Below are positions 44,627 through 53,395 of a DNA stretch of 64,000 bases, one piece after another (the stretch's first letter is position 1; each line of letters starts with the position of its first letter). The notes beneath the pieces were generated by a model that saw only the letters and a list, made by a program, of their open reading frames with translations, ran no database searches and was not told the DNA's origin. The DNA lies in contig NZ_VWWL01000019.1 of assembly GCF_011752995.1 (NCBI RefSeq), positions 116,504 to 180,503 on the forward strand, read 5' to 3'. Source of the stretch: Burkholderia sp. Ax-1724. GTDB taxonomy: Bacteria > Pseudomonadota > Gammaproteobacteria > Burkholderiales > Burkholderiaceae. The position numbers were made by a program, and so were the translations under genes.

Positions 44627-45961
44627 ATGCCTGCCCCGGAAAACAGCAATGCTCCGCTGACGCCCGAACCTGTCAGGTTGACACGCGTCCGGCGCAATCT
44701 CGCGAAAACACTGGTCATTGCCCTATGCTCGGCGCTGCTTGCAATCGTTCTTGTCCACGCGCTGTCTCACCCGCACGAGACAGCTGCTGAACGGCGCGAG
44801 CGTGAGCAGATCGAAGCGGACGCGCGTCAGCCAAAGGCTTCACCTGACGCGATCCGAAAACGCCTCGCAGATCAGCATACCCTGGCGCTGGCACGCGCGA
44901 GTAATGCGGCGTCGGGCGCGAGCGCCCCGCTCGGCGGCACGCCGCTTGATGACATCCCGAAAGGCGCGCCCGGAGACGATACCGGACCACTCCCCCGAAA
45001 CTACCGGACTGCCGGCCAGTCGTCCGCCATAAGCGACGCCGATCGTCTTGCACAGCAACGGCAGATCGAAGCCATGCAGAGCCAGTCACTTGTCGCCTAC
45101 GAGGATACTTCCAGCGGCACAGCCAGCACGGCCGACGGGAATGGTCTTCCGCTCGAGCACATCGCAAATAGCCTGACACAACGCTCCAGCAGCCAGGCCG
45201 CACCAGCCAGTTCCCCATCGGATCGCACGTCGGGCTCAATCACCTCAGGTTCGTCACCAGGCAGCGTGTCCAGCGCCACCGATCGGCACAACGTGGACTG
45301 GATCAGGCACCAGGGAGAAGAACCCGACGACGCGAGGCCATTGATTCCGGTTCCCATCAGCTCGCCCTACATGGTGATGGGTGGTACGCCGATACCCACC
45401 GTGATCCTGCAGGGCGTGAAGAGCGATATGCCCGGCACCTTCCGCGCGATGATCGATCGGGACATCTACGACAGCATCGACGGGAGCTGCAGGCTGATCC
45501 CGAAGGGCACGCGGATTCTGGGCCGTACGAATAATGACGTGGCGATTGGCCAGGATTTGATGCTGATGGCCGCGACACGGATGATTTTCCGGCACGCAAC
45601 GATGCGTCTGGATGGGTTGACCGGCAACGACCCCGATGGCGAAGCTGGCGTCACCGCCGCCGTCAACAACCACTTCTTCAAAATCTTCGGATCGACATTC
45701 CTGATCGCGGGCGTCGCCGCCTGGATTGGCCACAACCAGAGCCAGCCAGGCGGCACGACCATCAATGTCAATGGCGGTATGTCGACCGATGTGTCCGGGG
45801 CGGCCGCGCAGTCGCTGTCCCAGACCACACAGACTATCCTTCAACGCAATATGAACATCCAGCCGACGCTGAGGCTGGAACCGGGTCAGCGCATCACATT
45901 CATCACGCAGCGCGACATGATGCTGCCACCCAACATCACCGACGGGAGGTGCAAACGATGA
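44627..45961 (+). CDS. virB10: VirB10/TrbI-type protein
   Basis: Envelope-spanning protein of 444 residues. A cytoplasmic tail, one membrane helix (TLVIALCSALLAIVLVHALS) and a long Ser/Pro linker lead to the C-terminal TrbI beta-barrel domain. That domain holds YMVMGGTPIPTVILQGVKSD, SCRLIPKGTRILGRTN and the closing LRLEPGQRITFITQRDMML. It links inner-membrane ATPases to the outer-membrane core. It is coupled by ATGA to the lipoprotein gene that follows. Confidence 0.93.
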   Translation: MPAPENSNAPLTPEPVRLTRVRRNLAKTLVIALCSALLAIVLVHALSHPHETAAERREREQIEADARQPKASPDAIRKRLADQHTLALARASNAASGASAPLGGTPLDDIPKGAPGDDTGPLPRNYRTAGQSSAISDADRLAQQRQIEAMQSQSLVAYEDTSSGTASTADGNGLPLEHIANSLTQRSSSQAAPASSPSDRTSGSITSGSSPGSVSSATDRHNVDWIRHQGEEPDDARPLIPVPISSPYMVMGGTPIPTVILQGVKSDMPGTFRAMIDRDIYDSIDGSCRLIPKGTRILGRTNNDVAIGQDLMLMAATRMIFRHATMRLDGLTGNDPDGEAGVTAAVNNHFFKIFGSTFLIAGVAAWIGHNQSQPGGTTINVNGGMSTDVSGAAAQSLSQTTQTILQRNMNIQPTLRLEPGQRITFITQRDMMLPPNITDGRCKR

Positions 45962-46383
45962 AACATCCCACCACCGTGCTTTCTGCGGCCGCGCTGCTTG
46001 CTGGCTGCATGCTTCAGTTGGCTTGTGCCGGGCCGTCCCCCATATCGGGACCGGTCTACGACTTTGAGTGGCATTTGAGCGGTGCTGCCGAAGCCCGGCC
46101 ATACCAGGTATTCGACGACGGACAACGAATCTATTTGCAGTTTGACGATCCCCAACACATACCCGCCGTTTTTGCGGACACGCCTGCAGGTCTTGTACTG
46201 CTGCACTGGCATCCCGATCCACCTTACGTGATCGTCAACCAGATGGAACCGGCACTGGTGTTTCGCGCTGACAACGAGGAAGCCCGCGCGGTACGCGTCG
46301 CGCCGCACGGGCCGCCGCATATCGCCCATTTCGGCGATGCTTCCCCTACGCAGACTCCGCCTCCTCGTTCAACTGCACGATAG
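45958..46383 (+). CDS. VirB7-position lipoprotein with VirB9-like domain
   Basis: Lipoprotein precursor of 141 residues with lipobox AALLAGC near residue 15. The mature part has GPVYDFEWHLSGAAEARPYQ and VFDDGQRIYLQFDDPQHIPA, which mirror the C-terminal strands of the VirB9 protein in this operon (VFDDGRFTYLQFP). It thus looks like a VirB9 C-terminal domain on a lipid anchor. GGAGGTG precedes its ATG. It closes the operon where VirB7 is otherwise missing and may fill that role. Confidence 0.7.
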   Translation: MKHPTTVLSAAALLAGCMLQLACAGPSPISGPVYDFEWHLSGAAEARPYQVFDDGQRIYLQFDDPQHIPAVFADTPAGLVLLHWHPDPPYVIVNQMEPALVFRADNEEARAVRVAPHGPPHIAHFGDASPTQTPPPRSTAR

Positions 46384-46958
46384 CTTTCGGCATGTGCGTT
46401 TTTCGACAACGTAATCGGATGCCGCAGCTAATTTCTGTTTGCGCAGCGTAACAATCACTGCGAGTAGCAAACAGCTAACAAACGGCGCCTGCCAGCCACT
46501 TTCCGTCGCTCACCCGAGCCAGGTAACGCTCACCCAAACGGCTGGTCCATTCCGAAACCCGCCCGAGGCTTGGCACCCACATATTGACCATTGCCGACGG
46601 TTGCAGATCAGACGCAGTACGGCCGCCGCAGGTCGCATTGCTGTCATTCGCAAACGGGCGCCGGTGAATAGCGGCTATCGCTGTCGATGAATGAGTCTCA
46701 TCGACCCCTTTCTGCCAGTCGAGTCGTCGTATTACCAATGGCCGTTATTAGAGCGGACAGGTCATTCCGCGCTGTTACCCAACGCTATGAACTCGGCCAC
46801 TGCGGACGTTGAAGTGTTGGGCACAGTGGGGCAGTTGATAGGCTCCTACGACCATATAACGGTCATATGCATTTTGAAGGAAAGGCCGCTTGGATCTGTC
46901 CGGTGTGCAAATTCTGGCGACTTGGAGCACGGCCTTCACGGGCATCATCGTCGCTCTT
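46384..46958. other. Gap between transfer operon and catabolic cargo
   Basis: No gene is supported. A minus-strand frame near 46475-46600 ends in a coding-like stretch (RVSEWTSRLGERYLARVSDG) without a start. The tract around 46600-46690 resembles non-coding filler sequence seen between Burkholderia genes. This looks like the scar of past insertions at the cargo boundary. Confidence 0.4.
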
Positions 46959-48317
46959 TTATGCGTTTCCAACACGCTTGTGAGTGCCGTCCATCTCGCC
47001 TTCTGCACGGCCGGTTCCTTCAAATGTTGCCGCTGATTGCGACGATCGATGCAGTAGCCCAATCAAGATTCCTCCGACCAAGACGACTATGCTCAGGACA
47101 AGCAATCCACCGACGCCCGATCCGAACTTCATGTCGGCCCACGCCTTCACATTGGGCGATACAAAATTCCCGATGTTCCCGATAGTACCTACAAGAGCGA
47201 TGCCGAGCACCGACGCGATCCCGCCGACGTAGTTGGTCAGCATCGTCCAGAAGATCGGCTGAACGGCCCACAGGCCCGCGACTGCAAGACACATTGCGAC
47301 AACAGTAAGAATCGGTGATGTCCCCGTCGAAGCGACCATGGCCAGAGAAGCGACGATCATGCTTGCTGCACCGAAGAGCGCGAGTCGACGTCGTTGGGCA
47401 GCAAGGCGCGGTACTACGAAGGTAGCGATAAGAGCACACGTCCACGGGATGGCGACAACCAATCCTACGATCAGTCCTGGCGCGGTGCCCAAGAGTTTTC
47501 CGATGAACGTAGGGAGATAAAAGACGACGATCGACACACCCATCTGGATCAGAAAATAGATCAGGCCGAAATAGAGAATCGTCGGATTGGCCAGTGCAGC
47601 AGTGATGCTAGCCGGACCGTGAGAAAGCTTGGCCGATTGCTCCTTGCTCAACTCAGCGCTGATAGCGCGCTTTTCTTCATCAGAAAGCCATTTTGCGTTA
47701 TCTGGGCGATTATCCAGATAGAAGTAGGCCCAGATGCCGACGGCGGTCGCGCCCAAACCTTGGAGCAAGAACATCCACTGATATCCGGCCAAGCCCGCCA
47801 GGCCATCCATTTTGAGCAGCAGGCCAGACAACGGAGAGCCGAAGATAAAGGCGAGGGGCGCGCCGAAGTAGAAAAGACCCATTACTTTGGCGCGACGATG
47901 ATCCGGAAACCAGTAAGTCAGGTAAAGGACCACACCTGGGAAAAAGCCCGCCTCACATGCGCCAAGAAGAATGCGGATGATGTAGAAGCTGGTTGGTCCC
48001 TTGACGAACATCGTTAGCGCAGACACGATTCCCCACGTTACCATGATCCGGCACATCCAGGCGCGAGCGCCTACCTTATGCATAGCTAGGTTGCTAGGAA
48101 TCTCCAAAGCAACGTACGCGATAAAGAAGATGCTGGCGCCAAATGCAAACGATGCGTCAGAAAGTCCAACGGAGTCTTGCAAAGCCTGTTTGACAAAGCC
48201 AATGTTCGCGCGATCAAGAAATGACATGATGTACATCAGCAGCAGAAACGGAATCAGCCGCTTTGTCGACTTAGATACGGCTCGGTCGACCAATATTTGA
48301 TCAGTGATTAAATTCAT
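46959..48317 (-). CDS. MFS transporter, anion:cation symporter type
   Basis: Permease of 452 residues with twelve hydrophobic segments. The N-terminal LMYIMSFLDRANIGFVKQAL and the motif ACEAGFFPGVVLYLTYWFPD are characteristic of the ACS family (phthalate, quinate-like and sugar-acid porters). A GGAGGAGAC ribosome site precedes the ATG at 48317. It is the last gene of the minus-strand catabolic set and should import an organic acid. Confidence 0.9.
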   Translation of the reverse strand: MNLITDQILVDRAVSKSTKRLIPFLLLMYIMSFLDRANIGFVKQALQDSVGLSDASFAFGASIFFIAYVALEIPSNLAMHKVGARAWMCRIMVTWGIVSALTMFVKGPTSFYIIRILLGACEAGFFPGVVLYLTYWFPDHRRAKVMGLFYFGAPLAFIFGSPLSGLLLKMDGLAGLAGYQWMFLLQGLGATAVGIWAYFYLDNRPDNAKWLSDEEKRAISAELSKEQSAKLSHGPASITAALANPTILYFGLIYFLIQMGVSIVVFYLPTFIGKLLGTAPGLIVGLVVAIPWTCALIATFVVPRLAAQRRRLALFGAASMIVASLAMVASTGTSPILTVVAMCLAVAGLWAVQPIFWTMLTNYVGGIASVLGIALVGTIGNIGNFVSPNVKAWADMKFGSGVGGLLVLSIVVLVGGILIGLLHRSSQSAATFEGTGRAEGEMDGTHKRVGNA

Positions 48318-48652
48318 TGAAGTCTCCTCCGATTGGGATGAAATCTGTTCCCGATGAGCGTGTAATCGCAAACTTATAAATTTTTTGGCATCGGCTGCTA
48401 CTGTGATCCACTTTATTCCTGCTCATCGCAGGGATAAATGGGGGCTTCGGCACAACATTTGTGAATTGCAGTCACGATATGAGCGAAAGTGCCGGGTAGA
48501 CAGGGTGATAAGCGCCCAACCAGATGTCTTTATCCGGTTCTCACGATCATGCGATGGCAAGGCGCGTCGAAGCTGTACCACTGCGTCAGCGGTGCGCCGC
48601 TACTAGACACGCCTGATCAGTAGCACTAGTTTCCCCGTCCGTTCCGCGTCGC
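48318..48652. other. Gap between SDR and MFS genes
   Basis: It holds the leader of the MFS gene with its ribosome site and A/T-rich bases near 48375-48390 that could form a minus-strand promoter. I see no gene here. Confidence 0.4.
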
Positions 48653-49396
48653 TCAGTATGTGGCGCGGCCACCCGAGAGATCAAATGCCGCACCCGTGGA
48701 AAACGAGCACTCTTCGGTCGACAACCAGGCGACCATCGATGCCACTTCGTCGGGGCGTCCGGGACGGCCCAGTGGAATTTTTGCCAGCACAAACCCGCGC
48801 TGCTCTGGCGTCATCTTCTGCAGCATGTCCGATTCAATAGCAGCCGGGGTCACGCAATTGACGCGGATCTCGGTGTCCGCGAGTTCTTTGCCCAGAGACT
48901 TCGTCAACGCAATCACTCCAGCTTTTGACGCGCCGTAGGCTGCCTGATTGGGATTTCCGTCCTTGCCACCCATCGAGGAGAGATTGACGATACGACCATG
49001 GCGGGTGCTTCGAAGGTAGGGCACGACTTCGCGACAGCAAATGAACAGACCAGTCAGGTTGATGTCAATGACCCGACGCCAGTCGTCGATCGAATAGGAC
49101 TCGACCGGACCGATCGAGCCGTTGATGCCAGCTGCATTAATGAGAACGTCGATCGACCTAAACCTCGCATGAACTTCGGCCGCAGCTGCGGCTACACTCT
49201 TTTGATCGGTAACGTCCACTTTAGAGGCGAATGACGCGCGCAACTTCTCGGCCGCAGCCTTCACGGCCTCCCTGTTGACATCCCATAAAACAACCTTGGC
49301 CCCCGATGCGATAAACCTCTCGGCAATCGCAAACCCGATGCCGCCCGAGCCGCCGGTGATGACACAAACACGATCCTGCAGGTCTAGCTTGTTCAT
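48653..49396 (-). CDS. SDR family oxidoreductase (FabG-like)
   Basis: Short-chain dehydrogenase of 247 residues. It has the cofactor loop TGGSGGIG at about 14-21, NAAGINGSIGP, the serine in IVNLSSMGG, YGASKAGVIALTKSLGKELA with Tyr and Lys, and the C-terminal FSTGAAFDLSGGRATY. In this setting it may be a quinate, shikimate or related polyol dehydrogenase, but the sequence alone does not say so. It follows the porin gene by 63 bases. Confidence 0.85.
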   Translation of the reverse strand: MNKLDLQDRVCVITGGSGGIGFAIAERFIASGAKVVLWDVNREAVKAAAEKLRASFASKVDVTDQKSVAAAAAEVHARFRSIDVLINAAGINGSIGPVESYSIDDWRRVIDINLTGLFICCREVVPYLRSTRHGRIVNLSSMGGKDGNPNQAAYGASKAGVIALTKSLGKELADTEIRVNCVTPAAIESDMLQKMTPEQRGFVLAKIPLGRPGRPDEVASMVAWLSTEECSFSTGAAFDLSGGRATY

Positions 49397-49459
49397 GATC
49401 TGAATCCAAAGTGATAGTGAAACATCGCGATGCTCGTGTGATCGCGACCTTGATTCAAT

Positions 49460-50638
49460 TTAGAATCTGTGGCGCAACGCGGCTCGAATGGCAAACTGGT
49501 GATTGTTGGACGAGTCACCTAGATTACCGATGTTGGCAACTGCACCTGCGCCGGTCGACGATGTCCCGGAAGCTCGTTGATACGCACCCTCAAGATACAC
49601 ATCTGTACGCTTCGAAAGGAAGTAATCCGTCATCAGGCTGACCTGGTTGTAGTGCTGATTGCCTACGGATTGTCCGTTAGCCTGGGTGACGGACGCCCCC
49701 TTGAGGTAGTCATACGCTGCCATCACGAAGAGATCAGGCGATACAGCATATTTCGCCGCCGCATCGACGTTGCTGAATCTGGCCATCCCTCCAGCAAAGG
49801 CTCCACTCAGGTTGGCGTACTGGATGTTCGTGTAAGAGGTTGTCAGTGAGAGCGAGCCGATGGTATATCCTGCGCCGCCGCCGAATACCTGATACGCAGT
49901 CGCGCTCGCATATGCCTTGTTCAGGGTGTATGCCAATACCGTGGCACCATTCGCGTTGCTGGTAAAGAATCCTGATCCTGCTGTCGCTGACGTTGGATTC
50001 TTGAAATATTCGTACGCGGCACCAAGCAGGATCGGACCGTTGGAATACGCAACACCAACCGAATAGCCGCTGTTCGCTGTGGTATTGCCTGCGACACCAC
50101 CCACGCTATATGTGCCGCCAAAGGTCAGGCCCGCAAAGTTCGGGCTCATATACCGGACAGAGTTGTTCAGACGCAGCGAGTTTCCCGTATTGTCGAGGTC
50201 TGCGGGATGGATGAACAGGGTCGAGCCCGCTTGCGCACCCTGTGATGTGACGGGCTGCAGGAAGTACAGGATTGCATCGTACTGGCGACCAAACGTCACG
50301 CTACCGGCCTTCGAACTATTCAGACCGACGAAAATCTGACGTCCGAACGCCGTCCCACCTTGTGCGAACTGACCATTATTGATGTTGATGCCCGACTCCA
50401 TCGTGAAGATCGCCTGCAGGCCACCGCCCAGATCCTCTGCGCCCTTGAAACCCCAACGGCTACCGTTAATGCCGCTCGTCGAGTCCAGCATCACCTTCTT
50501 GCCGCCCGTGGTTCCGCCAGAGTTGTTCAGGAACTGGACGCCCTCATCGATGATCCCGTACAGGGTGACGCTGGATTGAGCGTGAGCCTCCGTTGCCATC
50601 ATGCCAAGAACTGCCAGCGCCATAATTGTCTTTTTCAT
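49460..50638 (-). CDS. Gram-negative porin
   Basis: Outer-membrane trimeric porin of 392 residues, Burkholderia type. A signal peptide ends at MATEAHA, and the mature start QSSVTLYGIIDEGVQFLNNS is classic. The body shows alternating beta strands and loop 3-like sequence (VTFGRQYDAILYFL). It ends FAIRAALRHRF with the terminal Phe needed for barrel insertion. It probably admits the substrate of the adjacent permease. Confidence 0.93.
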   Translation of the reverse strand: MKKTIMALAVLGMMATEAHAQSSVTLYGIIDEGVQFLNNSGGTTGGKKVMLDSTSGINGSRWGFKGAEDLGGGLQAIFTMESGININNGQFAQGGTAFGRQIFVGLNSSKAGSVTFGRQYDAILYFLQPVTSQGAQAGSTLFIHPADLDNTGNSLRLNNSVRYMSPNFAGLTFGGTYSVGGVAGNTTANSGYSVGVAYSNGPILLGAAYEYFKNPTSATAGSGFFTSNANGATVLAYTLNKAYASATAYQVFGGGAGYTIGSLSLTTSYTNIQYANLSGAFAGGMARFSNVDAAAKYAVSPDLFVMAAYDYLKGASVTQANGQSVGNQHYNQVSLMTDYFLSKRTDVYLEGAYQRASGTSSTGAGAVANIGNLGDSSNNHQFAIRAALRHRF

Positions 50639-50813
50639 CCTGATCTCCTTTGATAGATATGAGTTTATTTAGTATTACTATGTATTAAAATTACTTATCA
50701 CAGGAGGCTTCGCTCCTTGCGATCTGCGCACTGTCTACAGGGAAATTATTTGAGGGGGACTGCCATGGTCCCTTGCGCTGATCTGCTCCATCATCCCAAG
50801 CGAGACTTCGGAC

Positions 50814-51260
50814 CTACCGGTTTGATACAAGCTGCTCGGCCAGCGATGCAAGCGCGACTTCATAGCCTAGCGGACCGAGTCCACAAATCACCCCGACCGC
50901 TGCAAGCGAAACGAGTGACTTGTGGTAGATCGACTCGCGCTTGTGGATATTGGTTACGTGGACTTCGACGACGGGAAGATCGGAGGCCTTCAATGCATCA
51001 AGGATCGCAATCGAAGTGAACGAATAGGCAGCGGGATTGATCACGATGCCCGCTGCTTCCGTGCGCGCCTCTTGAATGATATTGATCAGTTCACCTTCGA
51101 CGTTCGACTGTTTGAAGACGATCTCCAGACCAAGCCGCTGCGCCGCGTCGAGGCATCTTTGCTCAACCTGCGCGAGGGTCGTGTGGCCGTAGAGGTGCGG
51201 CTCCCGGATACCGAGCAGATTGAGGTTGGGACCATTCACGATATAAATGGGTTTGGTCAT
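50814..51260 (-). CDS. aroQ: Type II 3-dehydroquinate dehydratase
   Basis: Dodecameric dehydroquinase of 148 residues interconverting 3-dehydroquinate and 3-dehydroshikimate. Motifs are VNGPNLNLLGIREPHLYGHT with the catalytic Arg and Tyr, QSNVEGELI, INPAAYSFTS and VEVHVTNIHKRES. The usual threonine-histidine pair in NPAAYTHTS is Ser-Phe here. Its place among a permease, a porin and dehydrogenases points to a catabolic rather than a biosynthetic copy. Confidence 0.9.
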   Translation of the reverse strand: MTKPIYIVNGPNLNLLGIREPHLYGHTTLAQVEQRCLDAAQRLGLEIVFKQSNVEGELINIIQEARTEAAGIVINPAAYSFTSIAILDALKASDLPVVEVHVTNIHKRESIYHKSLVSLAAVGVICGLGPLGYEVALASLAEQLVSNR

Positions 51261-51330
51261 GGTTATCTCCTATATATGTGTGTTAGTGAGTACGGGGACC
51301 GCCGGAATCGAATCCGGCATGAATCAGGAT

Positions 51331-51852
51331 TCAGCCTTCTTCAGGCGTTGGTAGCCAATCAGCATCCGTCGGCCATGTAGGGGACGTTTGCTTGGGATGA
51401 TCGGCCCGGAGTGGGATCGCGCGAAGACGACGCAGGCGCAGATGACGCATCTTCCAGATGCCATCGACGCGGCAATACTCCTCCTCGTAGTGCCCAAAGC
51501 CGTGTATGCCGCGAGCTTGAGGTGCATCGGGCAACCCGATGGGCTCGTCCCACTCCATGTAGTCTTCCATCGCCCAAACCGCTCGTGCGAGGTCTGGACC
51601 AACAAAAACAATGTCGGGCATATGGCAATGGTGAAACGTCACCGCGTCTTTCAGACGGGCCGTGACGCCTTTGATAAACGTAGCGCCGTCTGAACCATTG
51701 GGTGCGGAGCCGAAACCGTCGAAGCGGATGTCGTCCGCGAAGAGGGTTTTCAGTGCGTCGAACTGCTTGGTATCGATGTACCGGCAATATCGCGCCTTGA
51801 GCCGCTTGATTTCCTCGACGTCAAGCAGACGCTGCAGCTTGTATCTATCCAC
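51331..51852 (-). CDS. NTF2/SnoaL-like protein
   Basis: Protein of 173 residues with the cone-shaped NTF2-like fold: IKRLKARYCRYIDTKQFDAL, KTLFADDIRFDGFG and HHCHMPDIVFVGPDLARAVW, as in SnoaL_4-type proteins from aromatic or steroid catabolic clusters. The GTG at 51852 is preceded by AAAGGAG at eight bases, so I prefer it to the GTG 24 bases upstream. It is the first gene of the minus-strand set. Enzymatic role unknown. Confidence 0.75.
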   Translation of the reverse strand: MDRYKLQRLLDVEEIKRLKARYCRYIDTKQFDALKTLFADDIRFDGFGSAPNGSDGATFIKGVTARLKDAVTFHHCHMPDIVFVGPDLARAVWAMEDYMEWDEPIGLPDAPQARGIHGFGHYEEEYCRVDGIWKMRHLRLRRLRAIPLRADHPKQTSPTWPTDADWLPTPEEG

Positions 51853-51891
51853 GATTGGCTCTCCTTTACTGATCACTTGCTGTTTTCCGGG

Positions 51892-52050
51892 TCAGTGAAC
51901 CGGAATAAGCGGCCGAAGACAGTTGAACAGCCCGCCCTCGCGCACGGCGATGATGTTTGCGCGGAACTCATTACGGCAGCAAGTGCCGTTGCATCCGAGC
52001 TCGCCAAATAGGCAGATGTCTCCGTTCTTATGGCTGCCATCGTATTGCCT
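51892..52050 (-). pseudogene. Remnant of an NTF2-like gene
   Basis: A start-less minus-strand frame reads YDGSHKNGDICLFGELGCNG then TCCRNEFRANIIAVREGGLF and stops at 51892. The pattern resembles the last two strands of SnoaL-like proteins. It has no start codon and begins after a stop, so it is a fragment at best. Confidence 0.3.
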
Positions 52051-52095
52051 TTACTTTGGACAAAAAAGGGGGGCGGAGGAACAACATTAATGAAT

Positions 52096-52137
52096 CTAGT
52101 TCACATATCTCTCTTGTGTTTATGTGAACCTAGTTCA
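52096..52137. promoter_or_regulatory. Operator-like palindrome with direct repeats
   Basis: Inverted half-sites gttcacat (52099-52106) and atgtgaac (52122-52129) are spaced 15 bases apart. The octamer ctagttca also occurs twice as a direct repeat (52096-52103 and 52130-52137). It lies in the divergent promoter region and may bind the cluster's regulator. Confidence 0.5.
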
Positions 52138-52348
52138 TCAATCTTGTTCCGCAAAGTGGATTTATCTCATCCCAAAGCAGTAATAGCATGCTGTAAGGGG
52201 TTGGGCGAGTTCTCATGGTCCCGGAATCGCCAGAGATGCAGACTGCAGACCGAGCTGCGCGCGATCTAAGCAACCGACTAAAGCCCACGACCATTCAATC
52301 AGCTGGACAACAGCCGCTCGATATCGGCAATGAAATAGGAGAAGTTTC

Positions 52349-53272
52349 ATGAAAGTATTTGTGACAGGCGCCACGGGTTACATTGGCGGGTCCGTTGCAA
52401 CGGCATTGATGGCAACTGGTCACCAGGTCATCGGTCTGATCCATCCCGACAATGATCTGGCCGCGGTTCGCGAAAGAGGCATTGAGCCAGTTGCGGGCCT
52501 CCTCGATGACTCCAGGTTGCTCCGCGAGGTCGCGTCTGGAGTGGACGGTGTGATCAATACCGCCAACGTAGACCATCGAGGTGCGGTAGACGCCCTCCTC
52601 GAAGCTCTCGAAGGCAGCAACAAGCCGTTCATCCAGACCAGCGGCTCGGGAGTGATTGCGGATGGAGCAGGTGGTGAAGCCACGGATGCGATCTACAACG
52701 ACGACACTCCGCTGAAGGTCTTGCCCGCCCGCGCAGGTCGCGCCGCATTGAACGAAGTCGTCCTTGGCGCAGCATCGAAGGGCATCCGTACCGCTGTCAT
52801 TCTGCCAACGATGGTCTATGGGACCGGCACCGGCTTGAATCCCGCCAGCGCGCAAGTACCGCAGATGATCAAGGCCGCGAAGAAATTCGGTGAAGGCAAA
52901 TACGTTGGTCGCGGACTGAACCGCTGGTCTAACGTCCACATCGAAGATCTTGCGGACCTGTACGTTGCGGTTCTGGAACGGTCGGAACCGGGCAGATCGT
53001 ATTACGCTGAGAACGGTGAATGTTCGATGCGTGAAATCGCTGAAGCGATCAGCCGTTTGCTCGGCTTCAACGAAGCGGTCGGGAGCCTCAGCATTCCCGA
53101 GGCGATCGAGCAATACGGTGAAATGATGACAACGCTGAGCTTCGGCTCCAATAGCCGTGTTCGCGCTACTCGTGCCCATGATGAACTCGGTTGGGGACGC
53201 AAGCAGCTCTCGCTGATCGACGACATCGAGCGCGGCTCGTATGCCGAAATCGAAGCTGTCGGGACGCGATAG
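52349..53272 (+). CDS. NAD-dependent epimerase/dehydratase family protein
   Basis: Extended short-chain dehydrogenase of 307 residues. The Rossmann loop MKVFVTGATGYIGGSVATAL is intact. The catalytic Y-x3-K is not obvious where expected: ARAGRAALNEVVL occupies that region, so it may be an atypical member. VILPTMVYGTGTGLNPASAQ and RWSNVHIEDLADLYVAVLER are family-like. An AGGAGAAG ribosome site precedes the ATG. It leads the plus-strand half of the cargo. Confidence 0.82.
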   Translation: MKVFVTGATGYIGGSVATALMATGHQVIGLIHPDNDLAAVRERGIEPVAGLLDDSRLLREVASGVDGVINTANVDHRGAVDALLEALEGSNKPFIQTSGSGVIADGAGGEATDAIYNDDTPLKVLPARAGRAALNEVVLGAASKGIRTAVILPTMVYGTGTGLNPASAQVPQMIKAAKKFGEGKYVGRGLNRWSNVHIEDLADLYVAVLERSEPGRSYYAENGECSMREIAEAISRLLGFNEAVGSLSIPEAIEQYGEMMTTLSFGSNSRVRATRAHDELGWGRKQLSLIDDIERGSYAEIEAVGTR

Positions 53273-53395
53273 TCTCTAGTTCGGACGGTTACTGTTACTC
53301 CCTGTACCGTCTCGTCGCGTCAGTCTTTAAAGAAAGCGACGTTCGGCGCTAGCTCACAACCGCGCCGAACGCAAAGTGCACACATGGAAGAGACA

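Larger units (their letters stand above)
51853..52348. other. Divergent promoter region of the catabolic cluster
   Basis: It separates the minus-strand permease set from the plus-strand epimerase gene. It contains a decayed frame at 51892-52050, an A/T-rich tract at 52060-52150 and the palindromic operator-like element at 52096-52137. Both transcription units probably start here. Confidence 0.5.

Noticed and set aside
46475..46738. An 87-codon minus-strand frame after the transfer operon
   Set aside because: Only the last 30 residues look coding. There is no ribosome site and the upstream part matches non-coding filler, so it is at most a remnant.
51303..51320. A tRNA T-arm-like sequence (gccggattcgattccggc on the minus strand)
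   Set aside because: No acceptor, D or anticodon arm can be built around it. The 5' part would fall in the end of the NTF2-like gene. It is a short hairpin.
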